Below the pieces are notes generated by a model. The model saw only the letters and a program-made list of their open reading frames with translations, did no database searches and was not told the DNA's origin. DNA of 9,465 bases, taken from positions 1 to 9,465 of the forward strand of contig JBMNNU010000118.1 of NCBI GenBank assembly GCA_050942695.1, read 5' to 3'. This DNA comes from JBMNNU01 sp050942695. GTDB lineage: Bacteria > Chloroflexota > UBA6077. Shown here one piece after another: positions 1 to 5,412 of this stretch. A program made the position numbers and the translations under genes. Position 1 is the first letter of the stretch. Each line of letters begins with the position of its first letter.

Positions 1-683
1 CTGCCTCGCAGCGACTGCTGCTCCAGCGCATCCAATGCCTGGCGGACGGAATCCAACGCCGGCGACCTGGACCGAAGGTTGTCGTCTTCTCGTTGGCTGC
101 TAAAGGGGTCCCATTCGGCCTCTACCGGCGCCTCTGAAGAGAACGACGGCAGCCGTATAGCGTTGAAGGGGTTTGGAAAGGTAACGCCCAGGCTGATCAG
201 CAGCAGAACACCCGCCGTGGCGACGGCCAGAACGAAAGCCGCTATCAGTTCCATTTTTGGCAGCAGAGGAAACGCTCGGTACACAGAGGTTTCTCCGGCA
301 AGCTCTGAAGCTCTGGCGATCTGCATTGATGCTAGTTCGCTGTTATGACCCCTGACGATCAGTTCCTCTGCTGTGCCCAGTTGCTGCTGCAAACCCAGTT
401 GTAGGTCGACGGCTTTGGCTGCTTGAGACGCGGATGGCCTGGTGGTTACAGCCGCCAAAAGGCCGGCTAGGGGCGATAGAGCGGCAGCTATCCAGAAGGC
501 TGTAATCAACTGCCCGGGTGCCAGCCAACCTGTGAGTAGCGCGGCTATCAGGGAAAGGAGCAAACCTGCGCATACGCTTCTACTGAAAACGATGATGCCT
601 TTTTGCCACCACAACCTTCGCCTGGCTACTCGAAAGGTGCGATTAAGAGGCTGGATATCGAGTTGTGTTGTCCGAACGGCCAC
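1..683 (-). CDS. Partial membrane protein with three helices, start present, C-terminus beyond the left edge
   Basis: An open minus-strand frame of 227 codons runs off the left edge. The GTG start is at 683-681. An in-frame TGA lies two codons upstream, and a GAGGG-type ribosome binding site (690-694 on the plus strand) lies 6 nt before the start. A basic N-terminus (RRRLWWQK, residues 21-28) leads into two membrane segments (about 29-54 and 57-80). A short soluble stretch with AAKAVDLQLGLQQQLGTAEE (88-107) follows, then a third helix (about 144-168) and a polar tail ending in what may be a coiled coil. The layout, with an 'A..VD..LGL...L.TAEEL' motif between the second and third helices, resembles large membrane proteins often found near MoxR/DUF58-type clusters; this comparison is from memory and is unproven. 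It is transcribed away from the neighbouring RNase Z gene. Function is not recognised. Confidence 0.72.
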   Translation of the reverse strand, partial: MAVRTTQLDIQPLNRTFRVARRRLWWQKGIIVFSRSVCAGLLLSLIAALLTGWLAPGQLITAFWIAAALSPLAGLLAAVTTRPSASQAAKAVDLQLGLQQQLGTAEELIVRGHNSELASMQIARASELAGETSVYRAFPLLPKMELIAAFVLAVATAGVLLLISLGVTFPNPFNAIRLPSFSSEAPVEAEWDPFSSQREDDNLRSRSPALDSVRQALDALEQQSLRG

Positions 684-775
684 TGTTCACCCTCAACTCC
701 GACGGTTCCCCCGCTGAAAAGCAATTAGGGTGCCACCTTAAGCAGCCGATATGGTGGGTGGGGTAGAATGTAGAC

Positions 776-960
776 GCGGAGACACGGGGACGGGGGGACG
801 GGGAGACGCGAGGACAGACCCCACCCCCTGCCCCTCCCCCACGGGGAGAGGGGAGATACTCAGCACTCGATTCGCAGAACCCAGAACCCAGAACCCAGAA
901 CTCAGAACCCAGAACCGTCCTCAAGACTCAGGACGCAGGACTCGATACCCAGCACTCAGC
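776..960. repeat. Composite repeat, intergenic copy (8-nt array, inverted repeat, two 7-nt arrays)
   Basis: Four modules can be read in order. First is an 8-nt tandem array of five units (776-815; GCGGAGAC, ACGGGGAC, GGGGGGAC, GGGGAGAC, GCGAGGAC). Second is a GC-rich 36-nt block (819-854) whose right part is an inverted repeat. Third is an AGAACCC heptamer array (876-917; six units, one AGAACTC and one AGAACCG). Fourth is an ACTCAGG-type heptamer array (926-960; ACTCAGG, ACGCAGG, ACTCGAT, ACCCAGC, ACTCAGC). The same modules in the same order recur inside murJ at about 6379-6587. The element ends only 9 nt before the RNase Z ribosome binding site. Confidence 0.85.
819..854. repeat. GC-rich inverted-repeat module of the composite repeat
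   Basis: The right part pairs CCCCTCCCC with GGGGAGAGGGG around a CAC-type loop, so a transcript would form a strong hairpin with one bulge. The copy at 6406-6441 has the same length and differs at two positions (829/6416 and 843/6430). Similar GC-rich, CCCCTCCC-bearing palindromes are, from memory, scattered through many bacterial genomes as REP-like elements. No T-run follows, so it is not called a terminator. Confidence 0.75.
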
Positions 961-969
961 ACATAAACC

Positions 970-975
970 GGAGGG
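970..975 (+). promoter_or_regulatory. Ribosome binding site for RNase Z, supports TTG start
   Basis: GGAGGG lies 4 nt upstream of the TTG at 980 (5 nt if measured from GGAGG). It is the only good site near the start and lies directly after the composite repeat ends. Confidence 0.6.
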
Positions 976-979
976 ATCT

Positions 980-1891
980 TTGTTAGACGTTGCTCTGCTT
1001 GGCACCGGGGGAATGACCCCTCTCCCCAAGAGGTGGCTGTCGAGCCTCCTGGTGCGGCTTCGTGGCAACCTGTTGTTGGTGGATTGTGGAGAAGGAACGC
1101 AGATAAGCCTTAAGAAGCTGGGTTGGGGTTTTAAGGAGATTTCGACCATATTGCTAACCCATCTTCACGCCGACCATGTGGCCGGGCTGCCGGGTTTGCT
1201 GTTGACTATAGGTAACTCGGGCAGGACCGATTGGCTCGTGGTGTATGGCCCGAGAGAGCTGTCTAGGGTGATCGATGGAGTCCGAGCAATTGCTCCTTAC
1301 CTGCCATTCCCCCTAGATTGGAGGGAGCTATCCGGTGGAGAGCAGATAGATCTGGGCGGTCTGGAAGCCTCTACCCTGGCAGTAGATCACGGCGTGGCTT
1401 GCCTTGCCTATTCCCTTTACCTGCCAAGAGGGCGGCGGTTTAATCCGGAGAGAGCCGCGCAACTGGGAATACCTGTGCAGTTGTGGAGTCGGCTCCAAGC
1501 GGGCGAAGAGGTTGAGTTGGAGGGTAGAACGATCCAGCCTGACGAGGTGCTGGGGGAGGAGCGCCGCGGGATCAAACTCTCCTACGTCACAGATACTCGG
1601 CCTACAGATGATCTCCCGGACTTCGTGCGAGGCTCCGATCTGCTTATTTGCGAGGGGATGTATGGCTCGCCAGAGGATCTCCCCAAAGCGCTGGGGAATA
1701 AGCACATGCTATTTTCTGAGGCTGCAGAGATCGCCAGGGCCGGCAACGTCCGAGAGCTGTGGCTAACCCACTTCAGCCCCTCCCTAACTGATCCAAATCA
1801 GTGGATAGATGAGGCTACGCGCATATTCCCCAACACTCGCATAGGCTACGACCGCATGACGACCACGCTCTCCTTTCCTGAAGATAGCTAA
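980..1891 (+). CDS. rnz: Ribonuclease Z (tRNA 3' processing endonuclease)
   Basis: This 303-residue protein has the short bacterial RNase Z length. RNase Z cuts tRNA precursors 3' of the discriminator base to make the mature 3' end in the cytoplasm. It belongs to the metallo-beta-lactamase fold. The zinc motif LLTHLHADHVAGLPGLL (58-74) gives H61, H63, D65 and H66. Further ligands fit H137 (AVDH), D205 (YVTDT) and H264 (LTHFSP). KHM at 241-243 matches the family's conserved His position. The stretch from about 150 to 195 (PRGRRFNPERAAQLGIP onward) fits the region before the YVTDT motif in RNase Z. The TTG start is chosen because GGAGGG (970-975) lies just upstream; the next Met would lose the conserved N-terminal strand and GTGG loop. 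The gene stands alone behind a composite repeat. All key residues are present. Confidence 0.95.
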   Translation: MLDVALLGTGGMTPLPKRWLSSLLVRLRGNLLLVDCGEGTQISLKKLGWGFKEISTILLTHLHADHVAGLPGLLLTIGNSGRTDWLVVYGPRELSRVIDGVRAIAPYLPFPLDWRELSGGEQIDLGGLEASTLAVDHGVACLAYSLYLPRGRRFNPERAAQLGIPVQLWSRLQAGEEVELEGRTIQPDEVLGEERRGIKLSYVTDTRPTDDLPDFVRGSDLLICEGMYGSPEDLPKALGNKHMLFSEAAEIARAGNVRELWLTHFSPSLTDPNQWIDEATRIFPNTRIGYDRMTTTLSFPEDS

Positions 1892-1970
1892 TTTCGCGGA
1901 CATACTGCTCCATCTCTAGACCGCCATGCCCAACTCTAACTGCAGTGGCATAAGGGTTGCAGAAGCTGTT

Positions 1971-1999
1971 TTGACCGGCGTTATGGCTCGTGGTATGCT
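1971..1999 (+). promoter_or_regulatory. Sigma70-like promoter for the disulfide-bond unit
   Basis: TTGACC (1971-1976, 5 of 6 to the -35 consensus) is followed after exactly 17 nt by TATGCT (1994-1999, 4 of 6). The latter is preceded by TGG, giving an extended -10 element. Transcription would start near 2006, leaving a leader of roughly 90 to 160 nt depending on the start codon. It sits in the right place to drive the oxidoreductase and VKOR genes. Confidence 0.55.
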
Positions 2000-2153
2000 C
2001 CAAATGTCTCCGTTCTACAGACGAACAAGCGCTCTGCTACTAGGAAGAGCACGACCCATAGCCGGATCTATGTTGCTGGAGTTCGAGAACCGGTGACTAG
2101 GCGGTCCGGGAATAAGTCGCGTGGCTTGAGGCGAAGCTCGCCTAAATATTCAC

Positions 2154-2158
2154 AAGGA
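2154..2158 (+). promoter_or_regulatory. Ribosome binding site favouring the TTG start of the DsbA-like gene
   Basis: AAGGA lies 9 nt upstream of the TTG at 2168. The alternative GTG at 2093 has only GGAG at 11 nt. This decides the start, though a protein from 2093 cannot be excluded. Confidence 0.4.
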
Positions 2159-2167
2159 AGCGAAGCG

Positions 2168-2881
2168 TTGTACTCCAGCAAACAGACAAGCCAGCGCATG
2201 GCGTCCAATTATCAGCTTTCGCCGCGTAAGTGGTTGATGCTGGTGGCGTTTGCCTCGTTTCTTGGCCTGGCGTTGGGCGCCGGTATGATGATCTTGAGCT
2301 TGCTGTCGGTTTCCAGCAGCCTCGCAGCCCCCACGATTATCGGGCGAGACCCAACGGGTGTGGAGCGCAGAACGAAGGGCGCCCCCAATGCGCCGGTGGT
2401 CATCACCACGTGGTCCGACTACCAATGTTCTGCCTGCGCCCGTTTTGCCCTCAATAGGGAGCCAGTGCTGGAGCGTCTTTACGAAGATACCGGTAAAGTG
2501 CGTTTCGTTTATCGCAATATGCCCTTCATTGGTCCGGAGTCCTTCTGGGCTGCCGAGGCGGCCGAGTGCGCCGCAGACCAAGGCCGCTACTTTGATTATC
2601 GTAACCTCCTGTTCCAACGACTGCAGGGCGAAAATCGCGGGGGTTTCAGTATTGCCAATCTGAAGGCTTTTGCTGCTGAGTTGGGATTAGATCAACCAAC
2701 CTTCAACGCCTGTTTGGAGCAGGGCAAGCATCGCGCTGCAATTCAAGCGGAGGCGCGGGAGGGTGATAATCTGGGTATCGACGCTACACCGACCTTCTTT
2801 ATCAATGGCCGGATGATAGACGGGATACCATCCATCGAAGCTTTTCAGAAAATTATCGATGAGGAGCTGGCTAAACAGTGA
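2168..2881 (+). CDS. Membrane-anchored thioredoxin-fold disulfide oxidoreductase (DsbA-like)
   Basis: The product is a thiol-disulfide oxidoreductase expected to face outside the cytoplasm and oxidise secreted proteins. A single hydrophobic segment (about 21-49 from the TTG start) acts as signal anchor. The thioredoxin domain follows: VVITTWSDYQCSAC (77-90) holds the active site C87-S-A-C90, and ATPTFFING (206-214) holds the cis-proline loop (T207-P208). The intervening helical part (about 115-200) matches the DSBA-type insertion. The frame stays open to a GTG at 2093, which would add 25 very basic residues. TTG 2168 is preferred because AAGGA (2154-2158) is well spaced before it, whereas the GTG has only a weak site; ATG 2198 has none. 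The gene overlaps the VKOR gene, its likely redox partner. The family call is sure, the start uncertain. Confidence 0.9.
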   Translation: MYSSKQTSQRMASNYQLSPRKWLMLVAFASFLGLALGAGMMILSLLSVSSSLAAPTIIGRDPTGVERRTKGAPNAPVVITTWSDYQCSACARFALNREPVLERLYEDTGKVRFVYRNMPFIGPESFWAAEAAECAADQGRYFDYRNLLFQRLQGENRGGFSIANLKAFAAELGLDQPTFNACLEQGKHRAAIQAEAREGDNLGIDATPTFFINGRMIDGIPSIEAFQKIIDEELAKQ

Positions 2882-3312
2882 TGAGAATAACCGCCAGAAA
2901 ATGGCCTCTTCCGCTGTTGTCCGCTCTGGGCTTTGCGGATGCCGCTTACCTGGCAATCACCCATTGGAGAGGTGAATTGCCGCCGTGCGGCGGCTACGCT
3001 GGCTGCGATGTGGTGAATACCAGTCGCTACGCTGAAATCTACGGTGTACCAATAGCTGCCTTTGGGGCCCTACTGTTCGCTCTCCTGCTGGTTGCCGCTC
3101 TGGTCCGAGGGCAGCCGCTGACCCGTAACTGGCTTTACGGCACCCTGGCTCTTTACTGTTTATCTCTGGCGGCGGCCGTATTCATGGCGTATCTCACCGC
3201 CATAGAGTTTTTTGTGCTCCACGCCGTCTGCTACTGGTGCTTAGCTATGGCGGTGATAACCTTTCTAGTGCTGGCCTTGATTACTCGTGAGGTCTGGGCA
3301 TTCGAGCCCTAA
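2878..3312 (+). CDS. Vitamin K epoxide reductase (VKOR) family protein, DsbB-equivalent
   Basis: Bacterial VKOR homologues reoxidise DsbA-like proteins and pass the electrons to membrane quinone. This 144-residue protein has about four membrane segments (roughly 12-28, 57-76, 86-108 and 113-136). The hallmark residues are present: the loop pair C37 and C43 (PPCGGYAGCDVV), a conserved serine/tyrosine stretch (NTSRYAEIYGVPIAAFG, 47-63), and the membrane CXXC C118-Y-W-C121. The GTG start at 2878 overlaps the upstream stop by 4 nt; ATG 2881 overlaps by 1 nt and is equally possible. Either way translation should be coupled to the DsbA-like gene. Unlike some VKORs it is not fused to a thioredoxin domain; the partner is the separate upstream gene. 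The stop codon overlaps that of the convergent gene. Confidence 0.93.
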   Translation: MMRITARKWPLPLLSALGFADAAYLAITHWRGELPPCGGYAGCDVVNTSRYAEIYGVPIAAFGALLFALLLVAALVRGQPLTRNWLYGTLALYCLSLAAAVFMAYLTAIEFFVLHAVCYWCLAMAVITFLVLALITREVWAFEP

Positions 3313-4709
3313 GAAGAGCCAGCTATCCGTTCCAGTCGGGGCCCCTCAGGGGTGTCCAAAACCCTCCACCCTTGCTTGGCGATAGCTTCGCGCAGATGGT
3401 CGGCCGTTCCCCAGTCGCGTCGCGCTCTTGCTTCTTCTCGCGCCTTCATCTGGGTTAGAACTTCTCGCGGTGGTTCGGTCGATTCTAGCTTTGTTTTTTG
3501 TTCGGCTGACAGGACGGTGCTCCAGCTTTCGGGATGGATCTCCTGGGCCGGCATCGGTTTACGGAATGGACCGAGTTGGGATATTGGGAAAATCTCCCCG
3601 CTAGCGAAGTATATCTCGTCGCCTCCCTTGAGAAGCGTTACGCCACCTCGGCCCATTACCTGGCACCTTTCTGATCCCAGATCCATCACCAGGGCGGTGT
3701 GCTCGTCTATGCCAACCGTCGTTACTCCGCTGGGCAAGAGCTGCAGCAGTTGCCCGAATCGCTTCTGCCCCATATAGGCGCGGCTCGTATCAAGCTCTGC
3801 TCCGCCCTCCCTATTGTTCCAATGGGGAATGAAAACCAACGAAAGCCCGTACGGCCTGAAGAAGTCCAATCCGGGCTGCCAATGCAGCTCGCATCCAACC
3901 TTGTAGATCTCGTAAACCGGCAGAGCGTAGCTACCGGCTGCTATCGTTGCGGCGCTTGCGAGAAGTAGGGCAGATCCCAGTCTGTGTCGAGCCTGTACGT
4001 ATTCCCACGCTAGGCTGCCTTGAAGCTGTTTGGCGGCGTAGGTTGGGCTGCCTGGCCCAAGAAAGATGACTTTACTATGCAGGAGAGGCGCCAGGAGATC
4101 AGGAGCATCGGTGCTGAACGGCGTGCCCTTTTTACGCGCAGGGATGATGGACACATCAGGCCGGTAGTTCTGGAGACGGTCCATCAGGAAAGCGGCCACC
4201 TTCCCGGCGACTTGCGCAGAATTGGGCTGGAATCCCGCGGGGGTTTCCAGGATGGATACTGAGATCGGCGGTTCCAATCGATTCATTATCCACTCGCACA
4301 CTCTACGCCCGCTGTGAGAGGTTTCGCCCGAACCGAAGAGCGCTACCAAACCAGGCTCGTTTGTCTCCATCCTACGCCTCGCTTCTGCTTTTGACACTGG
4401 ATCAGCTTTCTCAGTACGTGGTACCTCAATCGAGGCTTCATACCAAATTCGATACCAGTATAGGAATTGTACGTCCGACCTATCGATGCCGAGCCTCCAT
4501 ATCGACCAGGCCGCGCCCCCCATCAGAATGTAAAGCGCTGTCCAAACCGGCTCGAATACCCAAGCTGGAGGCGCCCAGGGAGGCTTGTTCAAGATCTGAT
4601 ACCATGTCTGGGCTATCGGTTCGGTTGCCATCGAGCTGATGTAGCCGACGGCCAGGGGAATGGCAACGGCAACGAGCAACCCAGCGATATCTCGAAGTCT
4701 GACTGACAT
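3309..4709 (-). CDS. Fusion ORF: truncated TspO, S51/cyanophycinase-like domain, CysS-type C-terminal module
   Basis: This ORF has 466 codons. Residues 1-82 match TspO: helix 1 (8-26), then KPPWAPPAWVFEPVWTALYI (42-61) and a second helix to about 72. The remaining three TspO helices are missing. Residues 83-113 are a linker of no known family. Residues 118-385 form a class I amidotransferase-like S51 peptidase/cyanophycinase domain: LFGSGET (124-130), GPGSPTYA (218-225), nucleophile-type ASAAT with S252, PHWNNREGG (295-303) and GIDEHTAL (333-340). Residues 424-460 (EEARARRDWGTADHLR onward) resemble the C-terminal helical module of cysteinyl-tRNA synthetase. GGAG lies 5 nt before ATG 4709. ATG 4370 (M114) also has GAGG at 6 nt and could start a free S51 protein. 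Substrate unknown; probably a hydrolase. Confidence 0.82.
   Translation of the reverse strand: MSVRLRDIAGLLVAVAIPLAVGYISSMATEPIAQTWYQILNKPPWAPPAWVFEPVWTALYILMGGAAWSIWRLGIDRSDVQFLYWYRIWYEASIEVPRTEKADPVSKAEARRRMETNEPGLVALFGSGETSHSGRRVCEWIMNRLEPPISVSILETPAGFQPNSAQVAGKVAAFLMDRLQNYRPDVSIIPARKKGTPFSTDAPDLLAPLLHSKVIFLGPGSPTYAAKQLQGSLAWEYVQARHRLGSALLLASAATIAAGSYALPVYEIYKVGCELHWQPGLDFFRPYGLSLVFIPHWNNREGGAELDTSRAYMGQKRFGQLLQLLPSGVTTVGIDEHTALVMDLGSERCQVMGRGGVTLLKGGDEIYFASGEIFPISQLGPFRKPMPAQEIHPESWSTVLSAEQKTKLESTEPPREVLTQMKAREEARARRDWGTADHLREAIAKQGWRVLDTPEGPRLERIAGSS
4370..4709 (-). other. Truncated TspO segment plus linker at the head of the fusion ORF
   Basis: The first 82 residues align with the neighbouring full-length TspO through GIDRSDVQ (compare GWDRPKVR there), then similarity stops abruptly. 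No trace of the missing three helices was found in the other two minus-strand frames of 4371-4470. The next 31 codons may be the former leader of the S51 gene, because a GAGG site precedes the ATG at 4370. A deletion joining a second tspO copy to its downstream neighbour would give this picture. Confidence 0.6.
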
Positions 4710-4815
4710 CGGCTCTCCAGAGGTCGAATTAGGCGCCGCTGTAGCGGTGGCCTCAAGGCAACGGCAATCATCTCGGCAATCTTAATATGTAAAGCGCTGT
4801 AGGTCGAGCGAGTGC

Positions 4816-5319
4816 TTACCTGGATTTGCCGGGGCCTCGATTCAACCACCACACACCTGTGTTCAGGGTAGATGCGTAGCTTACCCAGAGAAGGTAGGGG
4901 GCTAATAGCAGCCCTGCTAGTGGGCGAATACGATAAAACCCGACCATTGTGGCGACAATTAATCCCCACAACACCACTAGGATGGCTAATGCCGCTCCAA
5001 AAGCTCTTTGGCCAAAAAAGATGGGTGTCCAAAGCGCGTTCAGCAGCAGTTGCGCCCCGAACAGGGCTTCTGCCGACCGAACCTTCGGTCGATCCCAACC
5101 CTCTTGCCAGACCAGCCACGAGGCCGTCCCCATGAGTGTGTAGAGCGTCGCCCAAACCGGACCGAAGACCCACGATGGCGGTGTCCACGATGGTTTCCGA
5201 ACCTTGGGATACCAGGTGCGGACGGCCTGGTAGGTAGGCAGGGAGCCGAGGCCGCCAGCGACCATAGGAACTGCGACCGCGATAGCCAGAGACAGCCAGT
5301 TTCGAGTCCGAGTACTCAT
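4816..5319 (-). CDS. tspO: TspO/MBR family membrane protein (tryptophan-rich sensory protein)
   Basis: The product is a complete 167-residue TspO, a five-helix membrane protein that binds porphyrins and related hydrophobic ligands; its physiological role in bacteria varies. Family marks are KPSWTPPSWVFGPVW (42-56), LLLNALWTPIFFG (91-103) and APYLLWVSYASTLNTGVWWL (140-159). The frame is open upstream to 5382, but ATG 5319 is chosen because a perfect AGGAGG (5326-5331) lies 6 nt before it and the protein then begins like its relatives. A likely promoter sits at 5366-5394. The gene lies 106 nt upstream of the fusion ORF on the same strand, whose head is a diverged partial second copy, so the two may be co-transcribed. 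Confidence 0.95.
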   Translation of the reverse strand: MSTRTRNWLSLAIAVAVPMVAGGLGSLPTYQAVRTWYPKVRKPSWTPPSWVFGPVWATLYTLMGTASWLVWQEGWDRPKVRSAEALFGAQLLLNALWTPIFFGQRAFGAALAILVVLWGLIVATMVGFYRIRPLAGLLLAPYLLWVSYASTLNTGVWWLNRGPGKSR

Positions 5320-5325
5320 TATGTA

Positions 5326-5331
5326 CCTCCT
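5326..5331 (-). promoter_or_regulatory. Perfect ribosome binding site for tspO
   Basis: AGGAGG on the minus strand lies 6 nt before the ATG at 5319. It rules out the longer frame to 5382 as the main product. Confidence 0.75.
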
Positions 5332-5365
5332 ACCGACTACCGATAGTGTCTGCAGAGCACAATCT

Positions 5366-5394
5366 AGTATAAACCTCTGCAACAGCTTTGCCAG
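5366..5394 (-). promoter_or_regulatory. Putative sigma70-like promoter for tspO
   Basis: On the minus strand CTGGCA (5389-5394, 4 of 6 to the -35 consensus) and TATACT (5366-5371, 5 of 6 to the -10) are separated by 17 nt. Transcription would start near 5359, giving a leader of about 40 nt. A plus-strand TATAAA overlaps the same spot (5368-5373) but lacks a recognisable -35, so the promoter for murJ is not resolved. Confidence 0.4.
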
Positions 5395-5412
5395 CCTAGA
5401 TGCTGAGGTCTG

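Larger units (their letters stand above)
684..979. other. Divergent intergenic region, mostly composite repeat
   Basis: This spacer separates the left-edge membrane protein (minus) from RNase Z (plus). About 90 nt next to the left gene (684-775) look like ordinary intergenic DNA. The rest, to about 960, is low-complexity composite repeat. No convincing sigma70 promoter was found for either gene. A TAGAAT at 764-769 on the plus strand resembles a -10 box but has no matching -35. Short open frames on both strands here are by-products of the repeats and are not genes. Confidence 0.7.

Noticed and set aside
776..960. CRISPR array
   Set aside because: The repeats are 7-8 nt, directly tandem, and have no unique spacers or long direct repeats.
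643..966. Short ORFs on both strands through the repeat region (minus 643-924, plus 751-966)
   Set aside because: They are created by the stop-free 7- and 8-nt arrays, have no ribosome binding site or family resemblance, and one overlaps the start of the real left-edge gene.
1328..1766. ORFs on either strand inside RNase Z
   Set aside because: RNase Z motifs run through the whole stretch in its own frame, so these are shadows.
1923..1953. Terminator after RNase Z (ATGCC ... GGCAT)
   Set aside because: The stem is short with a long loop and no T-run follows.
1815..2003. 62-codon minus-strand ORF after RNase Z
   Set aside because: It overlaps the RNase Z end, has no clear ribosome binding site and no recognisable family, and covers the promoter of the next unit.
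2015..2092. tRNA-like sequence (GTTCGAGAAC) before the DsbA-like gene
   Set aside because: It has only a faint T-loop resemblance; no acceptor stem, anticodon arm or D-arm can be built.
4613..5188. 191-codon minus-strand ORF overlapping both tspO copies
   Set aside because: It is a shadow in another frame of tspO; its translation has no family features.
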